DNA of 22,938 bases, taken from contig NW_026516554.1 of the NCBI RefSeq assembly GCF_025602895.1, forward strand, positions 1 through 22,938, given 5' to 3'. The notes under the pieces were generated by a model. That model did not search any database. It had not been told where the DNA came from and saw only the letters and a list, made by a program, of their open reading frames with translations. Positions 1-7,077 of this stretch are shown here, piece after piece (position 1 is the first letter of the stretch; every line of letters starts with the position of its first letter). The DNA comes from Polychytrium aggregatum (Eukaryota > Chytridiomycota > Chytridiomycetes > Polychytriales). The position numbers and the translations under genes were made by a program.

Positions 1-178
1 CACGCGCCGTTGCCACCCGCGTCTACTGGTTTTCCTGCCTCCCCCACCGCTCGGCACATGTCCCCGGGCTGTGCCAAGCCTCTCTCGCTTGCACACCAGC
101 CACTCTCGCACCCCATTCTCGCTTCTCTGTGATGCTCCACCCTTCTCGCCCACTTTGCCCCTCGACCTTCTCCCGGTC

Positions 179-186
179 TATAAATA
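179..186 (+). promoter_or_regulatory. TATA box of outer 5' LTR
   Basis: TATAAATA lies 39 bases before the AGTTCGAACAAA stretch at 218 that is complementary to the sequence after the LTR. The 3' LTR has the same box at 11423-11430. That distance is acceptable for fungal transcription starts. Confidence 0.7.
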
Positions 187-260
187 GCCCTGCATGTCTG
201 AGCCTATGTTGAACACCAGTTCGAACAAAACTGTTCTTTGGGTGTTCGGGGCTAAAAGCT

Positions 261-266
261 AATAAA
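261..266 (+). terminator. Poly(A) signal of outer LTR
   Basis: AATAAA lies about 45 bases downstream of the predicted R start and 50 bases before the LTR end. It is present in the same place in the 3' LTR. Confidence 0.6.
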
Positions 267-317
267 GCTCATACCAAGCACTTGGTCTTCGTCCTTGCGC
301 TTGTTCACTCCTTACAC

Positions 318-329
318 TTTGTTCGAACT
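318..329 (+). promoter_or_regulatory. Predicted self-priming primer-binding site of outer element
   Basis: TTTGTTCGAACT starts two bases after the LTR end. It is the exact reverse complement of AGTTCGAACAAA at 218-229 in the same LTR (also 11462-11473), close to the expected mRNA 5' end. This is the Tf1/sushi arrangement in which the 5' end of the RNA folds back and serves as primer. No TGG-type tRNA primer site directly follows the LTR. A perfect 7-bp hairpin (GATACCA/TGGTATC, 340-359) follows. The core GTTCGAAC is itself palindromic, so 8 of the 12 matches are not independent evidence. This is a prediction. Confidence 0.6.
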
Positions 330-445
330 CTCTTCTACTGATACCACCTGCTTGGTATCTTCCGCTCCTAGCCCCGCCCCTTTCCTAGTCCTGTCCGAAC
401 CTCAAGCACACTTGTGTCTGAGCCCTCTTCGCTCTCCTGTTCTTG

Positions 446-572
446 AACCTCCTCGCTTTTTTTTTTTTCCCAGTCCCAGTCCCAGTCCCGCCATGGATCC
501 TGCCCTCGTGGACCGCCTCCGTGCCTTGGAGGCCGAGCTCGCCGAGCTCCGGACAGCTCGCGATGCTCCTGC
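446..572 (+). repeat. Left copy of 123-127 bp direct repeat flanking inner element
   Basis: It runs from AACCTCCTCGC through a 12-T tract, a CAGTCC-type repeat and the gag ATG (493) to GATGCTCCTGC, directly against the inner 5' LTR. It equals 6039-6161 except that the latter has 8 Ts. Confidence 0.95.
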
Positions 573-747
573 TGTAGGAGATGGTATCTCCGACGCTGTG
601 CTGCGCGTACTGCGCGTACTGCGGGCGCAGTGGGTCGTGACCTGTGCTGCGCTTTGCGTTTTCACGCACCGCAGGCAGGCCACCGCAGGGTATACCTGCG
701 GGTTGCCCCCGTTCCCCCCGTTTGTCTGGAGTTCGGTTTTATCGTGA
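493..747 (+). pseudogene. Truncated outer gag stub reading into inner LTR
   Basis: The first 26 codons and two bases of the 27th codon of the outer gag, a Leu/Glu-rich heptad segment likely to form a coiled coil, are cut by the inner 5' LTR at 573. The frame continues into the LTR and stops at TGA 745-747, giving an 84-residue open frame. The stop overlaps the first base of the inner LTR's AATAAA (747-752). Transcripts starting in the outer 5' LTR could therefore end here and encode only this peptide. The intact gag starts at 6082. Confidence 0.8.
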
Positions 748-880
748 ATAAACGTAAGTGCTCCCCGAGCTCACCCGTCCGCTAGAGTAGCCTAGCACCG
801 CCCTGTTCTGCCCCGTCCTGTCTTGTCTTGTACCCCCTCCCTCCCCGTCTTGCCCCAACGTCCCAGTAGTGGACGTTACA
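573..880 (+). repeat. 5' LTR of inner element
   Basis: It starts TGTAGGAG and ends GTTACA (TG...CA). It matches 5730-6038 except for one base in the GCGCGTACTG repeat area. AATAAA is at 747-752. A perfect 6-bp inverted repeat, GGAGAT/ATCTCC, lies at 577-591 near the 5' end. I see no clear TATA box. Confidence 0.97.
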
Positions 881-892
881 TGGTAGCATCGG
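881..892 (+). promoter_or_regulatory. Predicted tRNA primer-binding site of inner element
   Basis: TGGTAGCATCGG directly follows the LTR. TGG complements the CCA end of a tRNA and TGGTAGC resembles initiator-tRNA-type sites. I cannot name the tRNA without the genome's tRNA set. Confidence 0.55.
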
Positions 893-1002
893 AAATCCTC
901 GTCTTGTTTTCGTCCTGTTTGTCCTCTTTCTAGATCCTCAAGCTGGATCCCGCCTCTCTTGCCGACCGACTCTCCTCTCTGTCCCTGGAGCCTGCCCCTG
1001 CC

Positions 1003-1824
1003 ATGAGCAACCCCCGCCCACTTCCGGAAGCCTTCCTCAAGACCTTCCGTGCCCCAGTGTTTACTGGGAAGAGCCGCTCCTCCTCGGTGGAGGACTGGCT
1101 GCAGCAACTCGAGGACTACCTCGATGCTGCCCAAGTCGCCCCCACCCACCACATCGTCGCCGCCAAGCTCTGCTTAAAGGACCAGGCGTACCGTTGGTAC
1201 CGCCGCCAAGGGTTCGACGAGCAGAGCGAAGGTGTGTTTGACGACTTCAAGGACCGCCTCCGTCGCCGCTTCGGCAGCCCCAATGCTGAACTCATTGCCC
1301 GTGACAAGCTATACTCTCTCGTGCAGCGTGGTTCTGTGACCCGCTACATCGAGGAGTTTGAAGACCTCTCCTCCCAGATTGAGGAGCTGGGCTCTGCTGA
1401 TGCGATGTACCTCTTCCAGAAGGGCCTCAAGCCCAAGATCAGAGAGTACATCGCCAGCAACCCTGATGCCCGCAAGTCCCTGGACGTGATGATGGACGTT
1501 GCCGAGAACCTCGACAACGTCCAGTACCATGGCCGCCAGTTCTACCCGCAGCTGGCAGGCGGCCATCGGTCTCATCACGTCCCAGCCCGTCCGCCTCGCC
1601 CGGCCCCGCCCGCAAGACCCATGCCTGAGCCCATGGACGTTGACGTCAACGCCATGGAGGCTCGTGGCCCTCCCCGCTCCCGGTTCCAGCAAGCTGCCAC
1701 TGTCTCCCCCAAGGACAGACAGAAGCAGGAGGACCTCCGCCATGGTTCCTGCTTCTTCTGTCACCGACCGGGACACCAGGCCAAGGAGTGCCCCATGAAG
1801 TCGGGAAACGGCCGACCCTACTAG
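1003..1824 (+). CDS. gag: Gag polyprotein of inner retrotransposon
   Basis: This 273-residue protein should form the particle that packages the element RNA. The middle part (about residues 25-180) matches the capsid-like retrotransposon Gag type, with Trp/Leu-rich helices such as the [12 protein letters not shown] segment. A Pro/Arg-rich linker follows. One CCHC zinc knuckle of the form C-x2-C-x4-H-x4-C (CFFC...GH...EC) lies at residues 250-263 and should bind nucleic acid. The start is the first ATG after the leader, in context GCCATGA. The stop TAG (1822-1824) lies inside the frameshift stem-loop. Pol overlaps in the -1 frame. I recognise it by position, motif and pairing with pol. Confidence 0.92.
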   Translation: MSNPRPLPEAFLKTFRAPVFTGKSRSSSVEDWLQQLEDYLDAAQVAPTHHIVAAKLCLKDQAYRWYRRQGFDEQSEGVFDDFKDRLRRRFGSPNAELIARDKLYSLVQRGSVTRYIEEFEDLSSQIEELGSADAMYLFQKGLKPKIREYIASNPDARKSLDVMMDVAENLDNVQYHGRQFYPQLAGGHRSHHVPARPPRPAPPARPMPEPMDVDVNAMEARGPPRSRFQQAATVSPKDRQKQEDLRHGSCFFCHRPGHQAKECPMKSGNGRPY

Positions 1825-1846
1825 GTGGCTCTGGAGCCCTAGTAGG
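1803..1846 (+). promoter_or_regulatory. -1 ribosomal frameshift signal, inner gag-pol
   Basis: The slippery heptamer G GGA AAC (1803-1809) is in gag phase (codons GGA 1804-1806, AAC 1807-1809). After a 7-nt spacer, CCTACTAGG (1817-1825) pairs perfectly with CCTAGTAGG (1838-1846). The inner loop can add a 3-bp GCT/AGC stem. Slipping back one base continues directly into the pol frame. The same heptamer is a known -1 site in some retroviruses and luteoviruses. Confidence 0.85.
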
Positions 1847-4800
1847 AGACCAACGCCGTGGATTGCTCAATGCAGTCCACGCGTCTCCAGAGGAAGTTCA
1901 CCTCGCCCCCTCCCCCGAAGGAGAAACAAACCAAGTGTTGTGCGTCGTGCGAGAGGTGCATGGTGGCGCAAGCCGCCTGCCTCTCCACGAACGTGAAGAG
2001 AAAACCAAAATTGAAAACCAAAACAAAAAAGAAAATCAAGAACCCTTGAGGGACAGGACCGCCTGTGCCCTCACCCCTGTCAAGTCGTGTGTGTCGGATG
2101 CTTCCGACATGTGTCCGCAAGCCGTGGACGTCGTGTGCAATGGCGTGCTGACGCCGCAGGCCCCCGCAATGGCCGAACCCTATCCAAAATGTCCGAGTGG
2201 CCGTGATGAAGCCAACCAAGACCAAGTGTCGCCCGTTCCCCCAAGTCAAGTCATGGTGCAGGAGGCTGTGCAGGAGGACCATGAAGAGTCCCTGCTGTAC
2301 CTCCCTGCCACCGTCCAAGGTCACACCGTCCGAATGATGGTGGACTCTGGAGCAAGCTGCAACTTTGTCAGCAGACGCTTGCTCCAGGAGCTCAACATAC
2401 ATGCAACCAAGAAGAAGTCGCCGATGAGTGTGGCGCTTGCAGACGATCGTGTGCAGCAGTGCACACACCAAGTGGTCCTGCGAGTGGCCCTCCATCCCAA
2501 GTACCATCCTGTCCTGTTGTTCCAAGTGATCGACACCAAGTTCGATGCCATCCTCGGCATGAGCTGGCTTGCTCGTGCCGAGCCGACTCCAGTCGTCGAC
2601 TGGAAAGGCCGCACTGTCCGTGTTGGCCCTGACATTGTCCTGCAGGGCATGGCCTCACCCAACATGCCACCTCTCCTCTCAGCCATGCAATTCAAGAGGC
2701 TGATCAAGAAGGACACGTCGTTCCTCTGTGTCGTGCGTGAGGTCGACGACACCGACCAAGCCGGTCCCGGTCCCCCGCCTGTGGTGACCAAGCTGCTCGA
2801 CGAGTACAAGGACGTATTCCCCGACCAGTTGCCACAATGCCTGCCACCCCAACGCACCGTCGATCATCGCATCGACATCGAACCAGGCTCGTCGCCTCCG
2901 TCAAGACCGACGTACCAACTGTCGCTGACGGAGATGGACGAACTCAAGCGCCAGTTGGATGACCTCCTCGCCCATGGGTTCATCCGCCCGAGCCAGTCAC
3001 CGTATGGTGCACCAGTGCTCTTTGTCAAGAAGAAAGAAGGTGATCTCAGGATGTGCGTCGACTATCGCGCACTAAACAAACAGACCATCAAGAACACCTA
3101 CCCGTTGCCCAGGATCGACGAGTTGATGGATCGTCTGAGTGGAGCAAAGGTCTTTAGCAAGATAGACCTCCGCTCAGGCTACCATCAGATCCGCATCCAC
3201 GAGGATGATGTCCACAAGACCGCCTTCAGGACTCGCTACGGACTGTACGAGTTCCTAGTGCTGCCGTTCGGATTGACGAACGCACCTGCCACGTTCATGC
3301 AGCTGATGAACGATGTGTTCCGCCAAGAGCTCGACAACTCTGTCATCGTGTACCTGGATGATATCCTTGTGTACAGCAAGGATGAAGCGACCCATGAAGG
3401 TCATGTCGCCCGCGTGCTGGCCAAGCTACGCGAGCACAAGTTGTATGCCAAACTGTCCAAGTGTGAGTTCTTCAAGAATCAAGTCCCGTTCCTGGGACAC
3501 GTTGTCTCAGGAAGAGGAATCGAAGTCGACCCCGCCAAGGTCAAGTCTGTGGTCGAGTGGCCGCCGCTCGCATGCGTCTCTGACGTGCAGTCGTTTCTCG
3601 GTCTCGTCAACTACTACCGCCGATTCATCCCCGATCTGGCGCGCACTGCCGGTCCACTCACAGACCTACTCCGCAAAGAGTGCCCCTTCGTGTGGGACCA
3701 CCCACAACGCCAAGCGTTCGAGACCCTCAAGCACGCCTTGACGAACGCTCCTGTCCTCGCTGTGTTCGACCCGAACACGGATGTCTCCGTGCACACCGAC
3801 GCCTCCGACTTTGCGGTGGGAGCTGTTTTGATGCAGGAGGGAAGGCCCGTTGCCTTCGAGTCGCGCAAACTGTCCCAACACGAGATCAACTATCCCGTGC
3901 ACGAGAAGGAGCAGCTTGCGATCATCTACGCGCTGCAGAAGTTCCGAGTGTACCTCCACGGTACCGCCAAGCCCTTCAAGATTGTGACGGACCACCAGTC
4001 ACTGCGTTACCTCGACACCAAGAAGAACCTGAGCCGACGCCAAGCGCGATGGATGGAGTTCCTCGCCGAGTACAACTACGAGGTTGTATACCAGAAAGGC
4101 AAACTCAATGTGGTGCCTGACGCACTGTCCCGACGCCCCGACTACCAATTGGCGTCACTGTACGAGTCGACTGTCAGTGTCGACAACACGATGCTGGATG
4201 TTGTCCGAGACAACATCGCCAACGACAAACAGTTCGGAGAACTGTTCCGAAAGGTGTCTAAGCTCCCCAAGGACGACGAATCATCCGAGTACACAGTGCG
4301 TGATGGCCTGCTCCTCCTGAAGAAGGACAGCCGTGTCTGTGTGCCGGACATTCCGTCGTTGAAGACCAAGTTGCTCCAAGAGGTCCACGACTCGCCCCTC
4401 GCTGGACACTTTGGAGTCGAGAAGACATACGACCGACTGGCCAAAGTCGCATACTGGCCTGGAATGAAGCGCACCGTCGAGAAGTACATCGAGTCCTGCC
4501 ATACCTGCAAGATGGTCAAGTCACGCACGACCCGAGAGCAAGGATTGCTGCAACCCCTGCCTGTTCCCGACCGCCCCTGGACCAGCATGTCCATGGATCT
4601 CATCACGCATCTACCGACGACCAAGTTGGACCACGATGCAATCGCTGTCTTTGTCGACAGGTTCAGCAAGATGGCACACTTTGTGCCGTGCCAGACGACA
4701 TGCTCCGCGCCTGACCTTGCACTGCTGTTCTTCAAGCATGTGTTCAAGCACCACGGCCTCCCAAAGTCCATCGTCAGTGATCGAGACCCCCGATTCACCT

Positions 4801-5720
4801 CCTTGTTTTGGACAAGTCTGTTCGACCATCTCGGCACCAAGCTGAACATGTCAACCTCGCACCACCAACAAACGGATGGACAGTCCGAGCGGACGATCCG
4901 CACCCTCGAGCAATACCTGAGGACATACGCCTCGACCAGCCAAGACGACTGGGACATACAGCTGAGTCATGCAGAGTTTGCATACAACACCGCCAAGTCG
5001 AGCACAACTGGCTTGAGCCCCTTTGAGGCGCTCTACGGATTCCAGCCTGATGTTCCCACCTCCTTGACACTGACCGAGTCCACGGCTGGATTGCCTCCCA
5101 AACCAAGTGCCTTTGTCAAAGATCATCAAGTCCGACACAAGATGATCGCCGACGCGCTCACGGATGCGCAACAAGTGATGGCGAAGTACTACGACCGCCG
5201 ACACCAGGATGTCTCCTTTGAAGTTGGAGACCTTGTCTACCTGGACGCCGACAACATCAAGGTCCCCGAAGCCCAGTCAAAGAAGTTGTTGCCCAAGTAC
5301 CGAGGACCGTTCAAGATAGCGGCCCGACCCAGTCCCCTCAACTACCTGTTGGACTTGCCACCTGGAAGCAAGCTCCATCCTGTCTTCCATGTGTCCAAGC
5401 TGCGTCGCCACACGACCCGCAGTCCAGCACAGTTCCCCGACGCCGACGAAGGTGTCCCGGACGACGCACCACTGGAAGACGACCTCGGACAATACTATAC
5501 TCAAGAATATGAAGTCGAAAGGATCGTGAGGCACAAGAAAGTGGCTGATGGGTCACTTCGGTTTTATGTCAAGTGGGTTGGTTACCCACACTCGGGCAAC
5601 ACATGGCAAACACTGGAGGACTTGTCCCATGCACCCGAGGAGCTGAGTAAATACGGTAAACACCTCGAGGAGCCCCAAATAAAGAGCACACGCAGGGCTC
5701 CTCGCAGGAAGCCTTCTTAA
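1809..5720 (+). CDS. pol: Pol polyprotein of inner retrotransposon (made as Gag-Pol by -1 frameshift)
   Basis: The frame has no ATG near its start and continues the frameshift, predicting a 1572-residue Gag-Pol. In order: aspartic protease with DSGA (Asp at 2343); reverse transcriptase with YLDD (3351-3362); RNase H with TDAS (Asp at 3798); integrase zinc finger H-x6-H-x29-C-x2-C (His codons 4386 and 4407, Cys 4497 and 4506); integrase catalytic triad with Asp at 4596 and 4779 and Glu at 4887, a D-x35-E spacing; and a C-terminal chromodomain (from about 5508, with VKWVGYP and a following Trp). The chromodomain places it among chromoviruses and would direct insertion toward particular histone marks. 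All catalytic residues are present and the frame is open to TAA 5718-5720. Confidence 0.95.
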   Translation, partial: RPTLLGGSGALVGDQRRGLLNAVHASPEEVHLAPSPEGETNQVLCVVREVHGGASRLPLHEREEKTKIENQNKKENQEPLRDRTACALTPVKSCVSDASDMCPQAVDVVCNGVLTPQAPAMAEPYPKCPSGRDEANQDQVSPVPPSQVMVQEAVQEDHEESLLYLPATVQGHTVRMMVDSGASCNFVSRRLLQELNIHATKKKSPMSVALADDRVQQCTHQVVLRVALHPKYHPVLLFQVIDTKFDAILGMSWLARAEPTPVVDWKGRTVRVGPDIVLQGMASPNMPPLLSAMQFKRLIKKDTSFLCVVREVDDTDQAGPGPPPVVTKLLDEYKDVFPDQLPQCLPPQRTVDHRIDIEPGSSPPSRPTYQLSLTEMDELKRQLDDLLAHGFIRPSQSPYGAPVLFVKKKEGDLRMCVDYRALNKQTIKNTYPLPRIDELMDRLSGAKVFSKIDLRSGYHQIRIHEDDVHKTAFRTRYGLYEFLVLPFGLTNAPATFMQLMNDVFRQELDNSVIVYLDDILVYSKDEATHEGHVARVLAKLREHKLYAKLSKCEFFKNQVPFLGHVVSGRGIEVDPAKVKSVVEWPPLACVSDVQSFLGLVNYYRRFIPDLARTAGPLTDLLRKECPFVWDHPQRQAFETLKHALTNAPVLAVFDPNTDVSVHTDASDFAVGAVLMQEGRPVAFESRKLSQHEINYPVHEKEQLAIIYALQKFRVYLHGTAKPFKIVTDHQSLRYLDTKKNLSRRQARWMEFLAEYNYEVVYQKGKLNVVPDALSRRPDYQLASLYESTVSVDNTMLDVVRDNIANDKQFGELFRKVSKLPKDDESSEYTVRDGLLLLKKDSRVCVPDIPSLKTKLLQEVHDSPLAGHFGVEKTYDRLAKVAYWPGMKRTVEKYIESCHTCKMVKSRTTREQGLLQPLPVPDRPWTSMSMDLITHLPTTKLDHDAIAVFVDRFSKMAHFVPCQTTCSAPDLALLFFKHVFKHHGLPKSIVSDRDPRFTSLFWTSLFDHLGTKLNMSTSHHQQTDGQSERTIRTLEQYLRTYASTSQDDWDIQLSHAEFAYNTAKSSTTGLSPFEALYGFQPDVPTSLTLTESTAGLPPKPSAFVKDHQVRHKMIADALTDAQQVMAKYYDRRHQDVSFEVGDLVYLDADNIKVPEAQSKKLLPKYRGPFKIAARPSPLNYLLDLPPGSKLHPVFHVSKLRRHTTRSPAQFPDADEGVPDDAPLEDDLGQYYTQEYEVERIVRHKKVADGSLRFYVKWVGYPHSGNTWQTLEDLSHAPEELSKYGKHLEEPQIKSTRRAPRRKPS

Positions 5721-5729
5721 GTGTGGGAG
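5721..5729 (+). other. Purine-rich plus-strand priming tract, inner element
   Basis: GTGTGGGAG sits directly between the pol stop codon and the 3' LTR. It is only partly purine, so the call rests mostly on position. Confidence 0.45.
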
Positions 5730-6038
5730 TGTAGGAGATGGTATCTCCGACGCTGTGCTGCGCGTACTGCGCGTACTGCGCGGCGCAGTGGGTCGTGACC
5801 TGTGCTGCGCTTTGCGTTTTCACGCACCGCAGGCAGGCCACCGCAGGGTATACCTGCGGGTTGCCCCCGTTCCCCCCGTTTGTCTGGAGTTCGGTTTTAT
5901 CGTGAATAAACGTAAGTGCTCCCCGAGCTCACCCGTCCGCTAGAGTAGCCTAGCACCGCCCTGTTCTGCCCCGTCCTGTCTTGTCTTGTACCCCCTCCCT
6001 CCCCGTCTTGCCCCAACGTCCCAGTAGTGGACGTTACA
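5730..6038 (+). repeat. 3' LTR of inner element
   Basis: It is identical to 573-880 except for one extra C. AATAAA is at 5905-5910. It ends GTTACA directly against the right copy of the flanking repeat, so it lies only 43 bp upstream of the intact outer gag ATG and in the same orientation. Confidence 0.97.
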
Positions 6039-6161
6039 AACCTCCTCGCTTTTTTTTCCCAGTCCCAGTCCCAGTCCCGCCATGGATCCTGCCCTCGTGG
6101 ACCGCCTCCGTGCCTTGGAGGCCGAGCTCGCCGAGCTCCGGACAGCTCGCGATGCTCCTGC
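6039..6161 (+). repeat. Right copy of direct repeat flanking inner element
   Basis: It is a second copy of 446-572 with four fewer Ts in the poly-T tract and otherwise identical. It includes the outer gag leader, ATG (6082) and the first 26 codons, and then continues without a break into the rest of gag. Confidence 0.95.
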
Positions 6162-7059
6162 CGCTGGGTACAGCGTGCAGATGCCGGACCGTTACGACGG
6201 TAACCGGCAAGGGTTCCGGGCATTCGTAAATCAGTGCAAACTGTATATACGAATGCAGCCCCACCGGTTCCCTGCTGACCCGATTAAGGTCGGATTCGTC
6301 ATTAGTCTGCTCACTGGACCGGCTCTCCAGTGGGCGACTCCGATGCTTGAGATGGGTGATCCCCGACTCAACTCTTTTGGCGATTTCCTAGAACGCTTTT
6401 CTAAAGTGTTTGACGACCCTGATCGGGCCAGGACTGCCGAGTCAGTGATCACCACACTGTCTCAGGGCAACCGCCCGTGCGCAGTCTATGCATCCGAGTT
6501 CCTTCGTATTGCCGCCGATACGACTTGGAACGACGGTGCAAAGATCTCGTTCTTCCGACTTGGCTTGTCGGATGATGTCAGAGACGAACTTTCGCGAGTT
6601 CGCCCTCTGCCACGAGATCTGGAGGAGTACATTGAGCTTTGTAACGAGCTCGATGCACGAATCCGCGAGCGCCGTCAAGAGCGCCGAAGCACGCCTGCCC
6701 GCTACCGGTCTTCCCAGTTCGCCTTTGGTTCCGCCTCCGCTGCCGTTCCCGCCATCGCTCCCGCGCCAGTCCTCGCTCCGCCGCACCCCTCCTACATTGT
6801 TTCCGAGCCCATGCAAGTGGACTCTGCCGTCTCTGGACCCCTGACCGCCGAGGAGAAACAACGCCGCCGCCGCTTTGGACTCTGCCTGTACTGTGGCAAG
6901 AAGGGCCACTTGGTACGAAACTGCCCCGTCAAGTTTGGATTTACCAGAGCTACCGGACCGCCCCCTGGACCTCCCGGCCCGAGGATCATCCGCACCATCG
7001 TTTACGAGGATGGAGAAGTGCAAGACTTCAGTTCGGGAAACGACCAGGCCCGGTTCTAA
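6082..7059 (+). CDS. gag: Gag polyprotein of outer retrotransposon
   Basis: The 325-residue frame opens with a Leu/Glu heptad segment (residues about 5-24, likely coiled coil), then a retrotransposon Gag capsid-like domain (about 40-215), an Ala/Pro-rich linker, and one CCHC knuckle, CLYC...GH...NC, at residues 268-281. It differs clearly in sequence from the inner gag, so the two elements are separate families. The start is the ATG in context CCGCCATGG. Residues 1-26 are encoded by the duplicated segment, so this copy is complete although the inner element sits immediately upstream. The stop is TAA 7057-7059, just after the slippery site. Confidence 0.92.
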   Translation: MDPALVDRLRALEAELAELRTARDAPAAGYSVQMPDRYDGNRQGFRAFVNQCKLYIRMQPHRFPADPIKVGFVISLLTGPALQWATPMLEMGDPRLNSFGDFLERFSKVFDDPDRARTAESVITTLSQGNRPCAVYASEFLRIAADTTWNDGAKISFFRLGLSDDVRDELSRVRPLPRDLEEYIELCNELDARIRERRQERRSTPARYRSSQFAFGSASAAVPAIAPAPVLAPPHPSYIVSEPMQVDSAVSGPLTAEEKQRRRRFGLCLYCGKKGHLVRNCPVKFGFTRATGPPPGPPGPRIIRTIVYEDGEVQDFSSGNDQARF

Positions 7060-7077
7060 GTGAAGGCCTTGAACCGG
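7035..7077 (+). promoter_or_regulatory. -1 ribosomal frameshift signal, outer gag-pol
   Basis: G GGA AAC (7035-7041) is in gag phase (GGA 7036-7038, AAC 7039-7041). After 8 nt, CCGGTTC (7050-7056) pairs perfectly with GAACCGG (7071-7077), with AAG/CTT able to extend the stem across a one-base bulge. A slip of one base back enters the pol frame, which is open from here. Confidence 0.8.

Larger units (their letters stand above)
1..316 (+). repeat. Partial 5' LTR of outer element
   Basis: It matches 11245-11560 base for base apart from 2 substitutions and 4 one-base indels, and ends CTTACA at 316. The first ~103 bases of the LTR lie outside the window. It carries a TATAAATA box (179-186), a predicted transcript start near 218, and AATAAA (261-266), giving a U3-R-U5 layout. 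Confidence 0.95.
573..6038 (+). mobile_element. Inner Ty3/Gypsy chromovirus-type LTR retrotransposon, complete
   Basis: It is 5466 bp with LTRs of 308 and 309 bp differing by a single inserted base. It contains a TGGTAGC primer site, gag, a -1 frameshift site, one long pol frame with protease, RT, RNase H, integrase and chromodomain, and a purine-rich GTGTGGGAG just before the 3' LTR. No reading frame is broken, so it may be capable of moving. It lies in the same orientation as the outer element, inside the start of the outer gag. Confidence 0.97.
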
